Origin: Herbidospora yilanensis
Lineage (GTDB): Bacteria > Actinomycetota > Actinomycetes > Streptosporangiales > Streptosporangiaceae
DNA length: 64,000 nucleotides
NCBI RefSeq assembly: GCF_001570565.1
Contig: NZ_BBXE01000017.1
Location: forward strand, 248,001 to 312,000
Reading direction: 5' to 3'
Part shown: one piece after another, positions 26,769 to 35,300 of the stretch
How the letters are laid out: every line of letters begins with the position of its first letter
How positions within the stretch are numbered: position 1 is the stretch's first letter
The notes under the pieces: generated by a model
Databases searched by the model: none
What the model was told of the DNA's origin: nothing
The model's input: only the letters and a program-made list of their open reading frames with translations
Made by a program: the position numbers and the translations under genes

Positions 26769-27737
26769 ATGGCGCAGCGTGCCGATGTCGTCGTGGTGGG
26801 GGGAGGCGTCGTCGGTCTCACGACCGCGATCGCCCTGAACGAGGCCGGGATCCGGGCGGTCGTGTGGACCGCCGAGGTCCCCCGGCTGACCACCTCCGCC
26901 GTCGCGGGCGCCCTGCTGGGCGGCCCGGTCATGAGCGAGCCCCGCGCCGACGCGGTCCGCTGGCAGAAGACGGGCCTGGAGATCTTCGGCGAGCTGGCCA
27001 CCCACCCGCACACCGGCGTGACCGCCGCGCGCGGCCGGCTGGTCACCCGCCTCGACGGCGGCACCCCGCCGTGGGCCCGCGACCTGCCCGGCTTCGCCGA
27101 GTGCTCCCCCGAGGAGCTGGCCGGGTTCAAGGCGGGCTTCTGGATCACCAGCCCGATCGCCGACATGCCCTGCTACCTCGACTACCTCGTCGACCGGTTG
27201 TGCCGGTCGGGCGGCGACATCGAGGTGTGCACGGTGGCCTCCCTGGAACAGCCGACCTCCCACGCGCCGGTCGTGGTCAACTGCGCCGGGGTGGCCGGGG
27301 CCACGCTGGCCTGCGACGACTCGGTGACCCCCGTACGCGGGCAGCACGTCGTCGTCGAGAACCCCGGCCTGACCGAGTTCTTCTACGAGGGCGGCGCCGA
27401 CGACGACTGGACGGGCTTCTTCCCGCACGGCGACCGCGTCGTCCTGGGCGGCAACGCCCGCAAGGGCGACTGGAACCTCGAACCCGACGAGGCGCAGAGC
27501 GCCGACATCCTCCGGCGCTGCGCCGAGGTCGAGCCCCGCCTTGCCGACGCCCGCGTGGTCAAGGTGGACGTCGGCCTGCGGCCCGGCCGCCCGTCGATCC
27601 GCGTGGAGGAGCAGCAGGTCGAGCACGGGCGGCTCATCCACAACTACGGGCACGGCGGCGTGGGGGTCAGCATGAGCTGGGGCTGCGCGCTCGACGTCGT
27701 GAAGATGGTGTCAGGGCACGCGCCAGAGCAGCCGTGA
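26769..27737 (+). CDS. FAD-dependent D-amino-acid oxidase
   Basis: A 322-aa DAO-family flavoenzyme from ATG 26769, with GGGAGG seven bases upstream. It begins with the Rossmann motif VVVVGGGVVGLTTAIALNEAG; NCAGVAG marks the second FAD contact; the C-terminal HNYGHGGVGVSMSWGCA is the DAO signature containing the loop that contacts flavin and substrate. RPGRPSIRVE includes the substrate-carboxylate Arg position. It oxidises D-amino acids to oxo acids, ammonia and peroxide. The 322-aa length matches bacterial DAOs. Confidence 0.88.
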   Translation: MAQRADVVVVGGGVVGLTTAIALNEAGIRAVVWTAEVPRLTTSAVAGALLGGPVMSEPRADAVRWQKTGLEIFGELATHPHTGVTAARGRLVTRLDGGTPPWARDLPGFAECSPEELAGFKAGFWITSPIADMPCYLDYLVDRLCRSGGDIEVCTVASLEQPTSHAPVVVNCAGVAGATLACDDSVTPVRGQHVVVENPGLTEFFYEGGADDDWTGFFPHGDRVVLGGNARKGDWNLEPDEAQSADILRRCAEVEPRLADARVVKVDVGLRPGRPSIRVEEQQVEHGRLIHNYGHGGVGVSMSWGCALDVVKMVSGHAPEQP

Positions 27738-27927
27738 GGTCGCGAGGGTGGGCATGGTCTCCACGACCGGCCCGAACCCACCGGCCTTTCGCACGCATGC
27801 CGGGAGACCGGAACGTAAACGGCGTTTCTTCCGGGAACACCCTCCCGACTAACAGGTGGCGGATTTCCACCGGGCCGGGGACGATATACGCGGGGAAAGC
27901 CGGAATGCGGTCCGTGGGGATGGGTTC

Positions 27928-28953
27928 ATGTCGGTCGAGAACGGCGCGGGCGATTCCCGCAGGCCACCCTGGACGGAACGGTTCTCGTGGCTGCGCGACG
28001 AGCCCGAGGTGGTCATCGCGTTCCTGATCGCCGTGGGCGTCGCCATCTACGGCCTCACGGACAACGTGACCCAGCCGGTCCAGGAGGCCACGCTCGTCGT
28101 CCTCGCGCTGATCGCCAGCACGCTGGTGCGCAGCCGGATCCGCACCGGCGCCGTCGAGACGGAGCTCCGGCGGGCGCTGACCGACTCCGGCGAGGCGCTG
28201 CACCAGGTGCCCGAGCGGCTCGGCGAGGTCACCGAATTGCTGGAGAGGTCGCGGCAGGCGATCGACCAGATGTCGGTCGTCTCGCTGCTGCCGGGGGCGC
28301 AGGTGCGGGCCGAGCTCGTGGCGGCGACCCAGCACACCAACACCTGGGTCTTCAAGGGCGGCACCGGCACCTTCATCCGCGCCTTCACCCTGCCCGAGTG
28401 CGTGGAGAACTCGCGGGCCGCGCGCCGCCAGCTCCAGGTGCAACTGGAGATCATCGACCCGGAGAACGACACCGCCTGCGCGGTGTACGCCCGGTTCCGC
28501 CAGTCGCTCGTGACCGGCCGCGCCGACCCCTGGACGGCCGACCGGACCCGCAAGGAGTCGTACGCGACGATCCTGGCCGCGAGCTGGTACCGGCGGCACA
28601 ACGACTTCCTCACCGTCCGGGTCGGGTTGTCGTCGACGATGACGACCTGCCGGTGGGACATGTCGGCCTCGCGCGTCATCGTCACCCGGGAGGATCCCAC
28701 CGCGCCGGCGCTGGTGGCCTACCAGGGCAAGCTCTACTACTCCTGGTGTGAGACCGAGCTGAACAGCAGCTACGCGCAGTCGAGGAGGCTGCCCGTGGAG
28801 AACGTTCTGATGGTGCCGCTCGGCGACGAGCCGACGGTCGACGAGGTGCGCGACCTCTTCGAGGTGCTGGGGTTGCCGCTCGACTCCCTCGACGACTCCG
28901 AGGTGGCCGACGTGACCCGCCGGGCGCTGCGGCCCGCGGAGCCCTACCGGTGA
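27928..28953 (+). CDS. Unrecognised membrane protein with two TM segments and a conserved soluble domain
   Basis: A 341-aa protein from ATG 27928 (the frame is open from 27856). Two hydrophobic segments (about residues 29-46 and 52-70) are followed by a helical, coiled-coil-like stretch (about 75-120) and a C-terminal soluble domain (about 125-335). That domain starts ATQHTNTWVFKGGTGTFIRA and has LQVQLEIIDPEN, a pattern that vaguely recalls phospholipase-D-like folds, but no HKD motif is present. It is the first gene of a tight operon with a cupin protein (20-nt gap) and an IMPase-like enzyme (12-nt gap). A membrane effector or sensor role is inference. Confidence 0.6.
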   Translation: MSVENGAGDSRRPPWTERFSWLRDEPEVVIAFLIAVGVAIYGLTDNVTQPVQEATLVVLALIASTLVRSRIRTGAVETELRRALTDSGEALHQVPERLGEVTELLERSRQAIDQMSVVSLLPGAQVRAELVAATQHTNTWVFKGGTGTFIRAFTLPECVENSRAARRQLQVQLEIIDPENDTACAVYARFRQSLVTGRADPWTADRTRKESYATILAASWYRRHNDFLTVRVGLSSTMTTCRWDMSASRVIVTREDPTAPALVAYQGKLYYSWCETELNSSYAQSRRLPVENVLMVPLGDEPTVDEVRDLFEVLGLPLDSLDDSEVADVTRRALRPAEPYR

Positions 28954-28973
28954 GATGACCACAGAGGGGCGAC

Positions 28974-29624
28974 ATGCGCTACTCCGATCTACGGCACGAG
29001 ATCGACCAGGGCACCGCCGTCCCGGCGATCCCGGCGTGGGCCGGGTCGGTGCTCCAGGCGGTCGCCGCCGGGGCGCTGCGCATCCCGGCGGTGCGGCATC
29101 CGCTCGGGTTCTTCTGCCTGCCCGTCGAACGCGACGGCGACCTGGGCGTCTGCCTGCACGTCTGGTCGCCGCAGCTCACCACCTCGGGCAGCAGCACCTC
29201 GCTGGTGCACTGTCACAGCTGGGACCTGCTGAGTTTCGTCCTGTACGGCCGGATCTCCAACGTGCTCGGCCGGATCTCCGACGGGACCGTCCACCGGCTC
29301 TTCGAGGTGACCGGCGGCGACGACGAGGACACCATCAGGGCCACCGACCGGGTGGTCGACTACCGGCCCGAGCGCCTGGAGCGGTTCGGCGCGGGCGAGA
29401 GCTACTCGCTGGCCTCGGGCGTCTTCCACAGCACGGTGATCGAGGGGTCGGGCGAGGCGGCGACGGTCGCGCTCGGGCGGATGGTCCGCCCGGGTTCCGA
29501 CCTGTCGCTCGGGCCGCTCGACGCGCCCAGCCACACCCAGCGCCGGCACGTGTGCGGCGACGCCGAGTCGGCCAGGGCCGCCGCGGTCGCGACGGCCGGC
29601 CTGGCCGCCCAGTACACCTACTGA
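28974..29624 (+). CDS. Cupin-like protein (putative metal-binding)
   Basis: A 216-aa protein from ATG 28974. HCHSWDLLSFVLYG (about residues 80-93) gives the HxH pair of a cupin metal site and VFHSTVIEG (about 148-156) the third His, an arrangement like cysteine-dioxygenase-type cupins, though no Glu is clear. LGVCLHVWSPQLT precedes it. The enzyme or sensor role is unknown. It lies between the two-TM protein and the IMPase-like gene in one operon. Confidence 0.65.
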   Translation: MRYSDLRHEIDQGTAVPAIPAWAGSVLQAVAAGALRIPAVRHPLGFFCLPVERDGDLGVCLHVWSPQLTTSGSSTSLVHCHSWDLLSFVLYGRISNVLGRISDGTVHRLFEVTGGDDEDTIRATDRVVDYRPERLERFGAGESYSLASGVFHSTVIEGSGEAATVALGRMVRPGSDLSLGPLDAPSHTQRRHVCGDAESARAAAVATAGLAAQYTY

Positions 29625-29636
29625 AGGGACCCCGCT

Positions 29637-30413
29637 GTGGACGTCTCGGCGGAACTGGCGGTGGCCGTGGCCGCCGCGGAGGCGGCGGGCACGCTGCTGC
29701 GGCGCGAGCCCGCGTGGATCAGCGCCAAGGGCGCGGGCGGCGATCTCAGCACCGACCTGGACCTCCGTTCGGAGGAGCTGATCGTGAGCCGGGTCAGGGC
29801 CGCCTATCCCGACGACCGGATCGTGGCCGAGGAGTCGGGCGCGGCCGGCGCCGAGGGCGACCGCGTCTGGTTCGTCGACCCGCTCGACGGCACCAACAAC
29901 CTCGCGATCGGCCTGCCCGTCTACGCGGTGGGCATCGCCTTCTGCGTGGCCGCGCGGCCCGTGGCCGGGGTGGTGCACGACCCCGTCAGCGGCGGCACGT
30001 GGTCGGCGGTGCGGGGCGCCGGCGCGCGGGGGCCGGGGCTGCCCGCCGAGGTGACGCCGAGCGCGCGGCCGCCGCTGCTGGCCTGGACGCAGGGGCACGG
30101 CCTGGCCGCCGATCCGGCCACCGGCGCCCTGCGCACCGCCGTGGAGGCGCGGTCCGGCCGGCTGCTGCAGCTCTGGGCGCCGCTGGTCGCGTGGATCATG
30201 CTGGCCCGGGGGCGGATCGACGGCATGGTCGGCTACCGGGCCGAACTCGTCGACTTCCCGGCGGGCGCGCTGATCGCGGCCGAGGCGGGGGTGGAGATCC
30301 ACCGGTTCGACGGGCGGCCGTTCGACCTGCGGGTCGACCTGCCGGAGTCGGAGCGGAACTTCGTCGCCTGCCGGGCCGGGCAGTTCGCCCGGATCTGGCC
30401 CTCAGGCGGCTGA
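29637..30413 (+). CDS. Inositol-monophosphatase-family phosphatase
   Basis: A 258-aa enzyme from GTG 29637. The metal motifs are VAEESG (about 65-70), WFVDPLDGTNN (about 80-90, canonical WxVDPIDGTxN) and LVDFPAGALIAAEAGVEI near the C-terminus (canonical WDxAAGxLIxxEAGG, with W missing but the metal Asp kept). It should hydrolyse a phosphate monoester, whether inositol phosphate, a nucleotide such as PAP, or fructose bisphosphate. Its partners in the operon are not those of a housekeeping SuhB, so a specialised substrate is likely. The stop overlaps the convergent 2H gene by 12 nt. Confidence 0.85.
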   Translation: MDVSAELAVAVAAAEAAGTLLRREPAWISAKGAGGDLSTDLDLRSEELIVSRVRAAYPDDRIVAEESGAAGAEGDRVWFVDPLDGTNNLAIGLPVYAVGIAFCVAARPVAGVVHDPVSGGTWSAVRGAGARGPGLPAEVTPSARPPLLAWTQGHGLAADPATGALRTAVEARSGRLLQLWAPLVAWIMLARGRIDGMVGYRAELVDFPAGALIAAEAGVEIHRFDGRPFDLRVDLPESERNFVACRAGQFARIWPSGG

Positions 30414-31046
30414 GCCGAGCCCGACGGTCTCGACGACCTCGACGCAGGTGCCGTGGTCGCCCATCACGCACAACGCGAGGGTGCGGAAGACGTCGTCGAA
30501 CGTCCGGGCCGGCGGCAGCAGGCCGGCGGGCACCCGCAGGCCGCGGTCGCGGAACCGGGTCATCGTGATGTGGGGGCGGAACAGCCCGCCGATCTCGTCG
30601 TAGCCGTGGCGGTCGAGGTTGGCGCGGGCCTCCGGCGGCGCGACGAGGCGGTGGTCGGCCAGCACCCGGCCGACCGGGTCGAGTTCGCGCAACCCGGTGC
30701 GCAGCGGGCCGAGCCCGGCGACGAGGTCGTTCTGGAGCCGGGTGACGGCGGCGGTCTTCCGGTAGAACAGCTCGAACATGCCCTGGTCGTTGGCGGCGAA
30801 ATGGCCGCCCTCCAGCGGGATCTCGGCGGTTCGCCCCGCGACCCGGCGAAGCGCCTCCCGCGCCTGGCCGAGGCGCGCGGATTCGAAATTCGCCATGTAA
30901 AGCGAGATGTGCGGATAGAGCGAACCGCTCCGCAGCGTGAATTCGACCGGCGCGAATTCCGCGCACCACGCGCTCAACCGCACCGAACGCTCCTCGACAT
31001 CGGCGCCCGGTAACAGCACCGCGTCGTAAACCGGAAGACCCGACAT
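30402..31046 (-). CDS. 2H phosphoesterase superfamily protein (2'-5' RNA ligase-like)
   Basis: A 214-aa protein from ATG 31046. The two HxS/T motifs that define the superfamily are present: YPHISLYM (about residues 44-51) and FRPHITMTRF (about 164-173). Members hydrolyse or ligate 2'-phosphodiester or cyclic phosphate bonds in RNA and nucleotides. It follows the permease gene by 14 nt on the same strand, so they are probably co-transcribed. It is convergent with the IMPase-like gene. Confidence 0.82.
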   Translation of the reverse strand: MSGLPVYDAVLLPGADVEERSVRLSAWCAEFAPVEFTLRSGSLYPHISLYMANFESARLGQAREALRRVAGRTAEIPLEGGHFAANDQGMFELFYRKTAAVTRLQNDLVAGLGPLRTGLRELDPVGRVLADHRLVAPPEARANLDRHGYDEIGGLFRPHITMTRFRDRGLRVPAGLLPPARTFDDVFRTLALCVMGDHGTCVEVVETVGLGSAA

Positions 31047-31060
31047 GCGCCCACTCTATT

Positions 31061-32296
31061 TCAGGTGAGCGCCAGCACCCAGACGACGGAAGGGAGCAGG
31101 AGAATGGCGAGCAACGCGCCGGTCAGCACGAATTTCCCCATGGGCACCCTGACGCCCCGGCGGCGGCACCATTCGAACCAGAGCAGCGTGGCCAGCGAGG
31201 CCCAGGGCGTGACGACCGAGCCGACATTGGTGCCGACGAGAAGGGCCAGCAACTGGTCGAGATTGTCCGCGGGCACGACCTGTTCGCCCGCGACGTAGGC
31301 CGGCAGGTTGTTGACCGTGTTCGACAGGCCCGCGCCCGCCGCGGCCGTGCGCAGCAGCCCGGCGAACCCCTCTCCCGCGCCGATGAGCAGGCTCATCAGG
31401 TCGTTGAGGCCGTGGCGCATCAGCGTCGGCACCACCAGGAACAGGCCGGTGACGAACACGAGGAGCTGCCAGGGGATCAGCGAGGGGCGCAGCGACCGGC
31501 GGTCGCGGACGAGGTAGGCGGTGACGGCCAGCGCGGCGGCGACGATCGCCGCGACCTCGATCTGCAGCCCGGCGAGGATGGCCGCGATGAACAGCAGGCA
31601 GGCCGCGCCGGTGCCCCAGAACAGCACCGGGTCCTTGACCGGCTCGGGCTGGGCGGGCTCGTAGCGGTCGGCTCCCCGCACGCTCCGCCGCCAGTAGAAC
31701 ACCCACAGCAGCGCCATCGTGACCGCGATCGCGACCGTCTGCGGGAGCCACATGCGGACCGCGAACTCCGGCGCCGACAGGCCCACCTTGTTCAGCGCCA
31801 GCAGGTTGGTCAGGTTGCTCACCGGGAGCAGCAGGCTGGCGGTGTTGGCCAGCCACACCGTGGTCATCGCCAGGGGGAGCGGCGCGATCTTCGCGCGCGG
31901 CGCGAGGGCCAGCATGACGGGCGTGAGCAGGACCGCCGTGGTGTCGAGGTTGAGGAAGACCGTGGTGGCCGAGGCGAACGCGACGCACAGCAGGAACAGC
32001 GCCGGATAGGCCCCCCGGCCGAGCAGCGCCAGCCGGGCCGCGATGACGTCGAACACCTGCGCCTGTTTGGTCAATTCGGCCAGCACGATAACGCTGACCA
32101 GAAACACCATGAGGGGAGCTATTCGCTCGACACTCGCCCGCGCCTCCGCAATCGGCAGCAGACCCGTCAATACGCAACCGACGCCGATGAAAAGCAGGCC
32201 GATTCGAATCCAGTCGAGTACACTCGGTGCTCGTACGGCCCGTTTCCACAACGGCACGGACGGTGACCCTTCGTCGCCCACGGTAGAAAATATCAT
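31061..32296 (-). CDS. ArsB/SLC13-like anion permease
   Basis: A 411-aa protein from ATG 32296 with about eleven membrane segments. TTVFLNLDTTAVLLTPV is the signature of ArsB/SLC13-type ion transporters, and LVGTNVGSVVTPWASLATLLW near the C-terminus is its inverted-repeat partner. Substrates of the family include arsenite, dicarboxylates and sulfate. No arsR, arsC or other arsenic gene is present, so arsenite specificity is not supported. It is upstream of the 2H gene on the same strand. Only 35 nt lie between it and the divergent TIR gene, so their promoters overlap coding sequence. Confidence 0.82.
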   Translation of the reverse strand: MIFSTVGDEGSPSVPLWKRAVRAPSVLDWIRIGLLFIGVGCVLTGLLPIAEARASVERIAPLMVFLVSVIVLAELTKQAQVFDVIAARLALLGRGAYPALFLLCVAFASATTVFLNLDTTAVLLTPVMLALAPRAKIAPLPLAMTTVWLANTASLLLPVSNLTNLLALNKVGLSAPEFAVRMWLPQTVAIAVTMALLWVFYWRRSVRGADRYEPAQPEPVKDPVLFWGTGAACLLFIAAILAGLQIEVAAIVAAALAVTAYLVRDRRSLRPSLIPWQLLVFVTGLFLVVPTLMRHGLNDLMSLLIGAGEGFAGLLRTAAAGAGLSNTVNNLPAYVAGEQVVPADNLDQLLALLVGTNVGSVVTPWASLATLLWFEWCRRRGVRVPMGKFVLTGALLAILLLPSVVWVLALT

Positions 32297-32331
32297 GGCT
32301 TCATTCCGGCGAGGTGGGTGATACCGGCGTC

Positions 32332-35300
32332 ATGGAGCGGCCGATCGACATTTTCATCAGCTACTCTCCGGCCGACGAACGCTGGGCGTCCTGGCTGGGC
32401 TGGGAACTCGAGGCAGCAGGATACCGCACCATGCTGCAGGCCTGGGATTTCGTCCCCGGCACCAATTTCGTCGACTTCATGGACCGGGGCGTCCGGGAGG
32501 CCGCGGTCGTGCTGGCCCTGCTGACCGAGAATTATCTGGGTTCCCGTTACGGGAAACTCGAATGGCAGGCCGCGCTCCGCGCCAATCCGGATAATCCAGA
32601 AAACAAACTCATCACCGTGCGAATCGAGGACTGCCGGGTCGACGGGCTCCTCTCGAACATCACCTGGGTCGACCTCGTCGGGGTGACCACTCCCGACCAC
32701 GCGCGGGGGCTCGTCCTCACCCGCATCCGCGAGGCGCTGGCCGGGCGGGCCAAGCCCGAGTTACGCCCCGCCTTCCCCACCGGGTCCGACGCCCGGCCGC
32801 CCGCGCCGCTCACCTCGCCCCGGCCGACCGTGCCGACCGGGCATCGGCGGGCCCGCCGGGTGCCGGTGGTGCCGCCGGGATATCCGGCCGACTTCGAGCC
32901 GCCCGCCCGGCGCGACAGCCTGAGCGTGCTCCACGTGGCGGGCCCCCGGTTCGGCCGGACGATGGGGGCCGAGCCGCCCCTGAGCCCGGCCGGGCTGCAG
33001 TCCCACATCTTCGCCGAGCTGACCCGGCTGACCGACGCGGGGGTGCCCCGGCCCGAGCTGATGGTGGTGGCCGGCGACCTGACGGCGGCGGGCAGCCGCA
33101 GGCAGATGACCGACGCGCTGACCTTCCTCACCGGGCTGCGCGCGCTCGCCGGGCTCGAACCCCAGCGGGTGGTGCTGGTGCCGGGCGCGCGTGACGTGAA
33201 CCTGGCCGCCTGCGAGGCCTACTTCAACGACTGCAAGGCCGACGACGAACGCCCCGAGGCGCCCTACTGGCCGAAGTGGCGCCACTTCGCGTCGTTGTTC
33301 CGCGAGTTCTACCAGGGCGTCGACTCGGTCATGTTCGACAGCGCCCAGCCGTGGACGCTCTTCGCGATCCCCGAGATCAAGGTCGTGGTGGCCGGGCTCA
33401 ACTCCACGATGGCGATCAGCCACCGGACCGAGCACCGGTTCGGCCTGGTCGGCGAGTCGCAGGCCGCGTGGTTCGCCGAGCGGGTCCGCGCTTTCGAGCG
33501 GGAGGGCTGGTTGCGCCTCGGCGTGGTCCACCACGGCCTGACGCCGGGGCACCCCGACTCGCTCACCGACGCGGGCGTCGTCGAGGGGCTGCTCGGCGGG
33601 AAGCTCCACACGATCCTCCAGGGCGGCGGCCGCGACGGCGACCCGGCTCCGCTGGGGGCCGGGGCGCTCGTGCTGCCCCCGCTGGAGCCCGGCCGTCAGC
33701 AGGTGCTGGAGTTCACGCCCGACGGCCTGGTCGTCCACCGGACCACCGCGCCCCCGGCCACGATCGAGCGGCGCTGGATCTCGGCCGGCGGGATCTTCCC
33801 CGCGCCGGGGGCCGTGCCCGAGCCGCTGGCCGTCGGCGGGCCCGAGCCCGACCGGCAGCCCCCGGCGCGGGCGCAGGGGCCCCGGGCCCAGCTCCTCGAC
33901 CGGGTCGCCGAGGCCTGCGAGACCCGCTTCGACCACGCCGTCATCCGGACCGTCGACGACGACCCGCCCCACCTGCGGGTGAGCTACCGCGACGGCGGGT
34001 TCGTGCGCGAGTTCTGGGTCGGCGTGATCGTCGGCGAGCCGACCGAGGGCGAGGTCGACGAGTTCGTGCGCCACGTCCACGCGGGCCACATGGGGCAGTC
34101 GGCCGAGCTGGTCTACCTCGGCCCGACCCCGCCGCGCAGCCTGCGCGAGGACGCCGCCCGGCGGGGCGTGCGGCTGCGCAGCCTGATCGAGTTCCAGGGC
34201 CTGGTCGACCTGTCGGGCTACGTCGCGGCCCAGACCCGGCGGCTCAACGCCGACCCGACCTACCCCGCCCACCTCTACGTCACCCAGGACTACCGCGAGC
34301 TCGACCCGACCGGCGGCGAGGTCCGCCACGACCTGGCCGGTGAGCTGATCTCCCAGCTCCACGGCGACCAGGGCAGGTTCGTGCTGGTGCTGGGCGACTT
34401 CGGCCGGGGCAAGACGTTCGTGCTGCGCCAGGTCGTGCGGCGCATGGCCACCGAGACGCCCCATCTGACGCCGGTCCTGATCGACCTGCGCACGCTCGAC
34501 AAGGCCCACTCGGTCGAGACGCTGATCGCCGCCCACCTGGCCAACCACGGCGAAGACCAGATCGACCTGAAGGCCGTGCAGTACATGCTCCGGCAGGGCC
34601 GGATCGTGTTGTTCTTCGACGGGTTCGACGAACTGGTCACCCGGGTCACCTACGACCGGGCCGCCGACCATCTCGAGACGCTGCTCCAGGCGGCGCAGGA
34701 CCAGGCGAAGATCGTCGTGGCGAGCCGCACCCAGCACTTCAAGTCCGACGCCCAGGTGTTCACCAAGCTCGGCGAGATGGTCGGCATCCTGCCGCAGCGG
34801 CGGGTCTTCAGCATCGAGGGCTTCTCGACCGAGCAGATCCTGGCCTACCTGATCAACGCCTACGGCGACCGGGCCCTGGCCGAGGAACGGCTGCGGCTGC
34901 TGCGCAGCATCCAGGACCTGAGCGGGCTGGCCCGCAACCCCCGCATGCTGACCTTCATCGCCGACCTGGCCGACGACCGGCTGCGCGCGGTCGCGCACGC
35001 CCACCGCACGGTCAGCGCCGCCACGCTCTACCAGGAGATCCTCGGTTCCTGGTTGCGCTACGAGCAGCGGCGGCTGGGCGACCAGCGCGGCGCGCAGGCC
35101 GGGCTCGACGAGGCCGACCTGTGGCACGCCGTGCGCACGCTGGCGATGCGGTTGTGGGAGACCAACGAGCCCTACCTGCGGCTGGCCGAGCTGGCCGAGG
35201 TCGCCGAGACGCTCTCGGGCCTGGCCGACGGGCGCATGTCGGGCGAGCAGGCCACCCACACCGTGGGCACGGCGAGCCTGCTGGTGCGGACCTACGACGG

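Noticed and set aside
31061-32296. Arsenic resistance operon
   Set aside because: The permease is ArsB-like, but no arsR, arsC or arsA gene is present.
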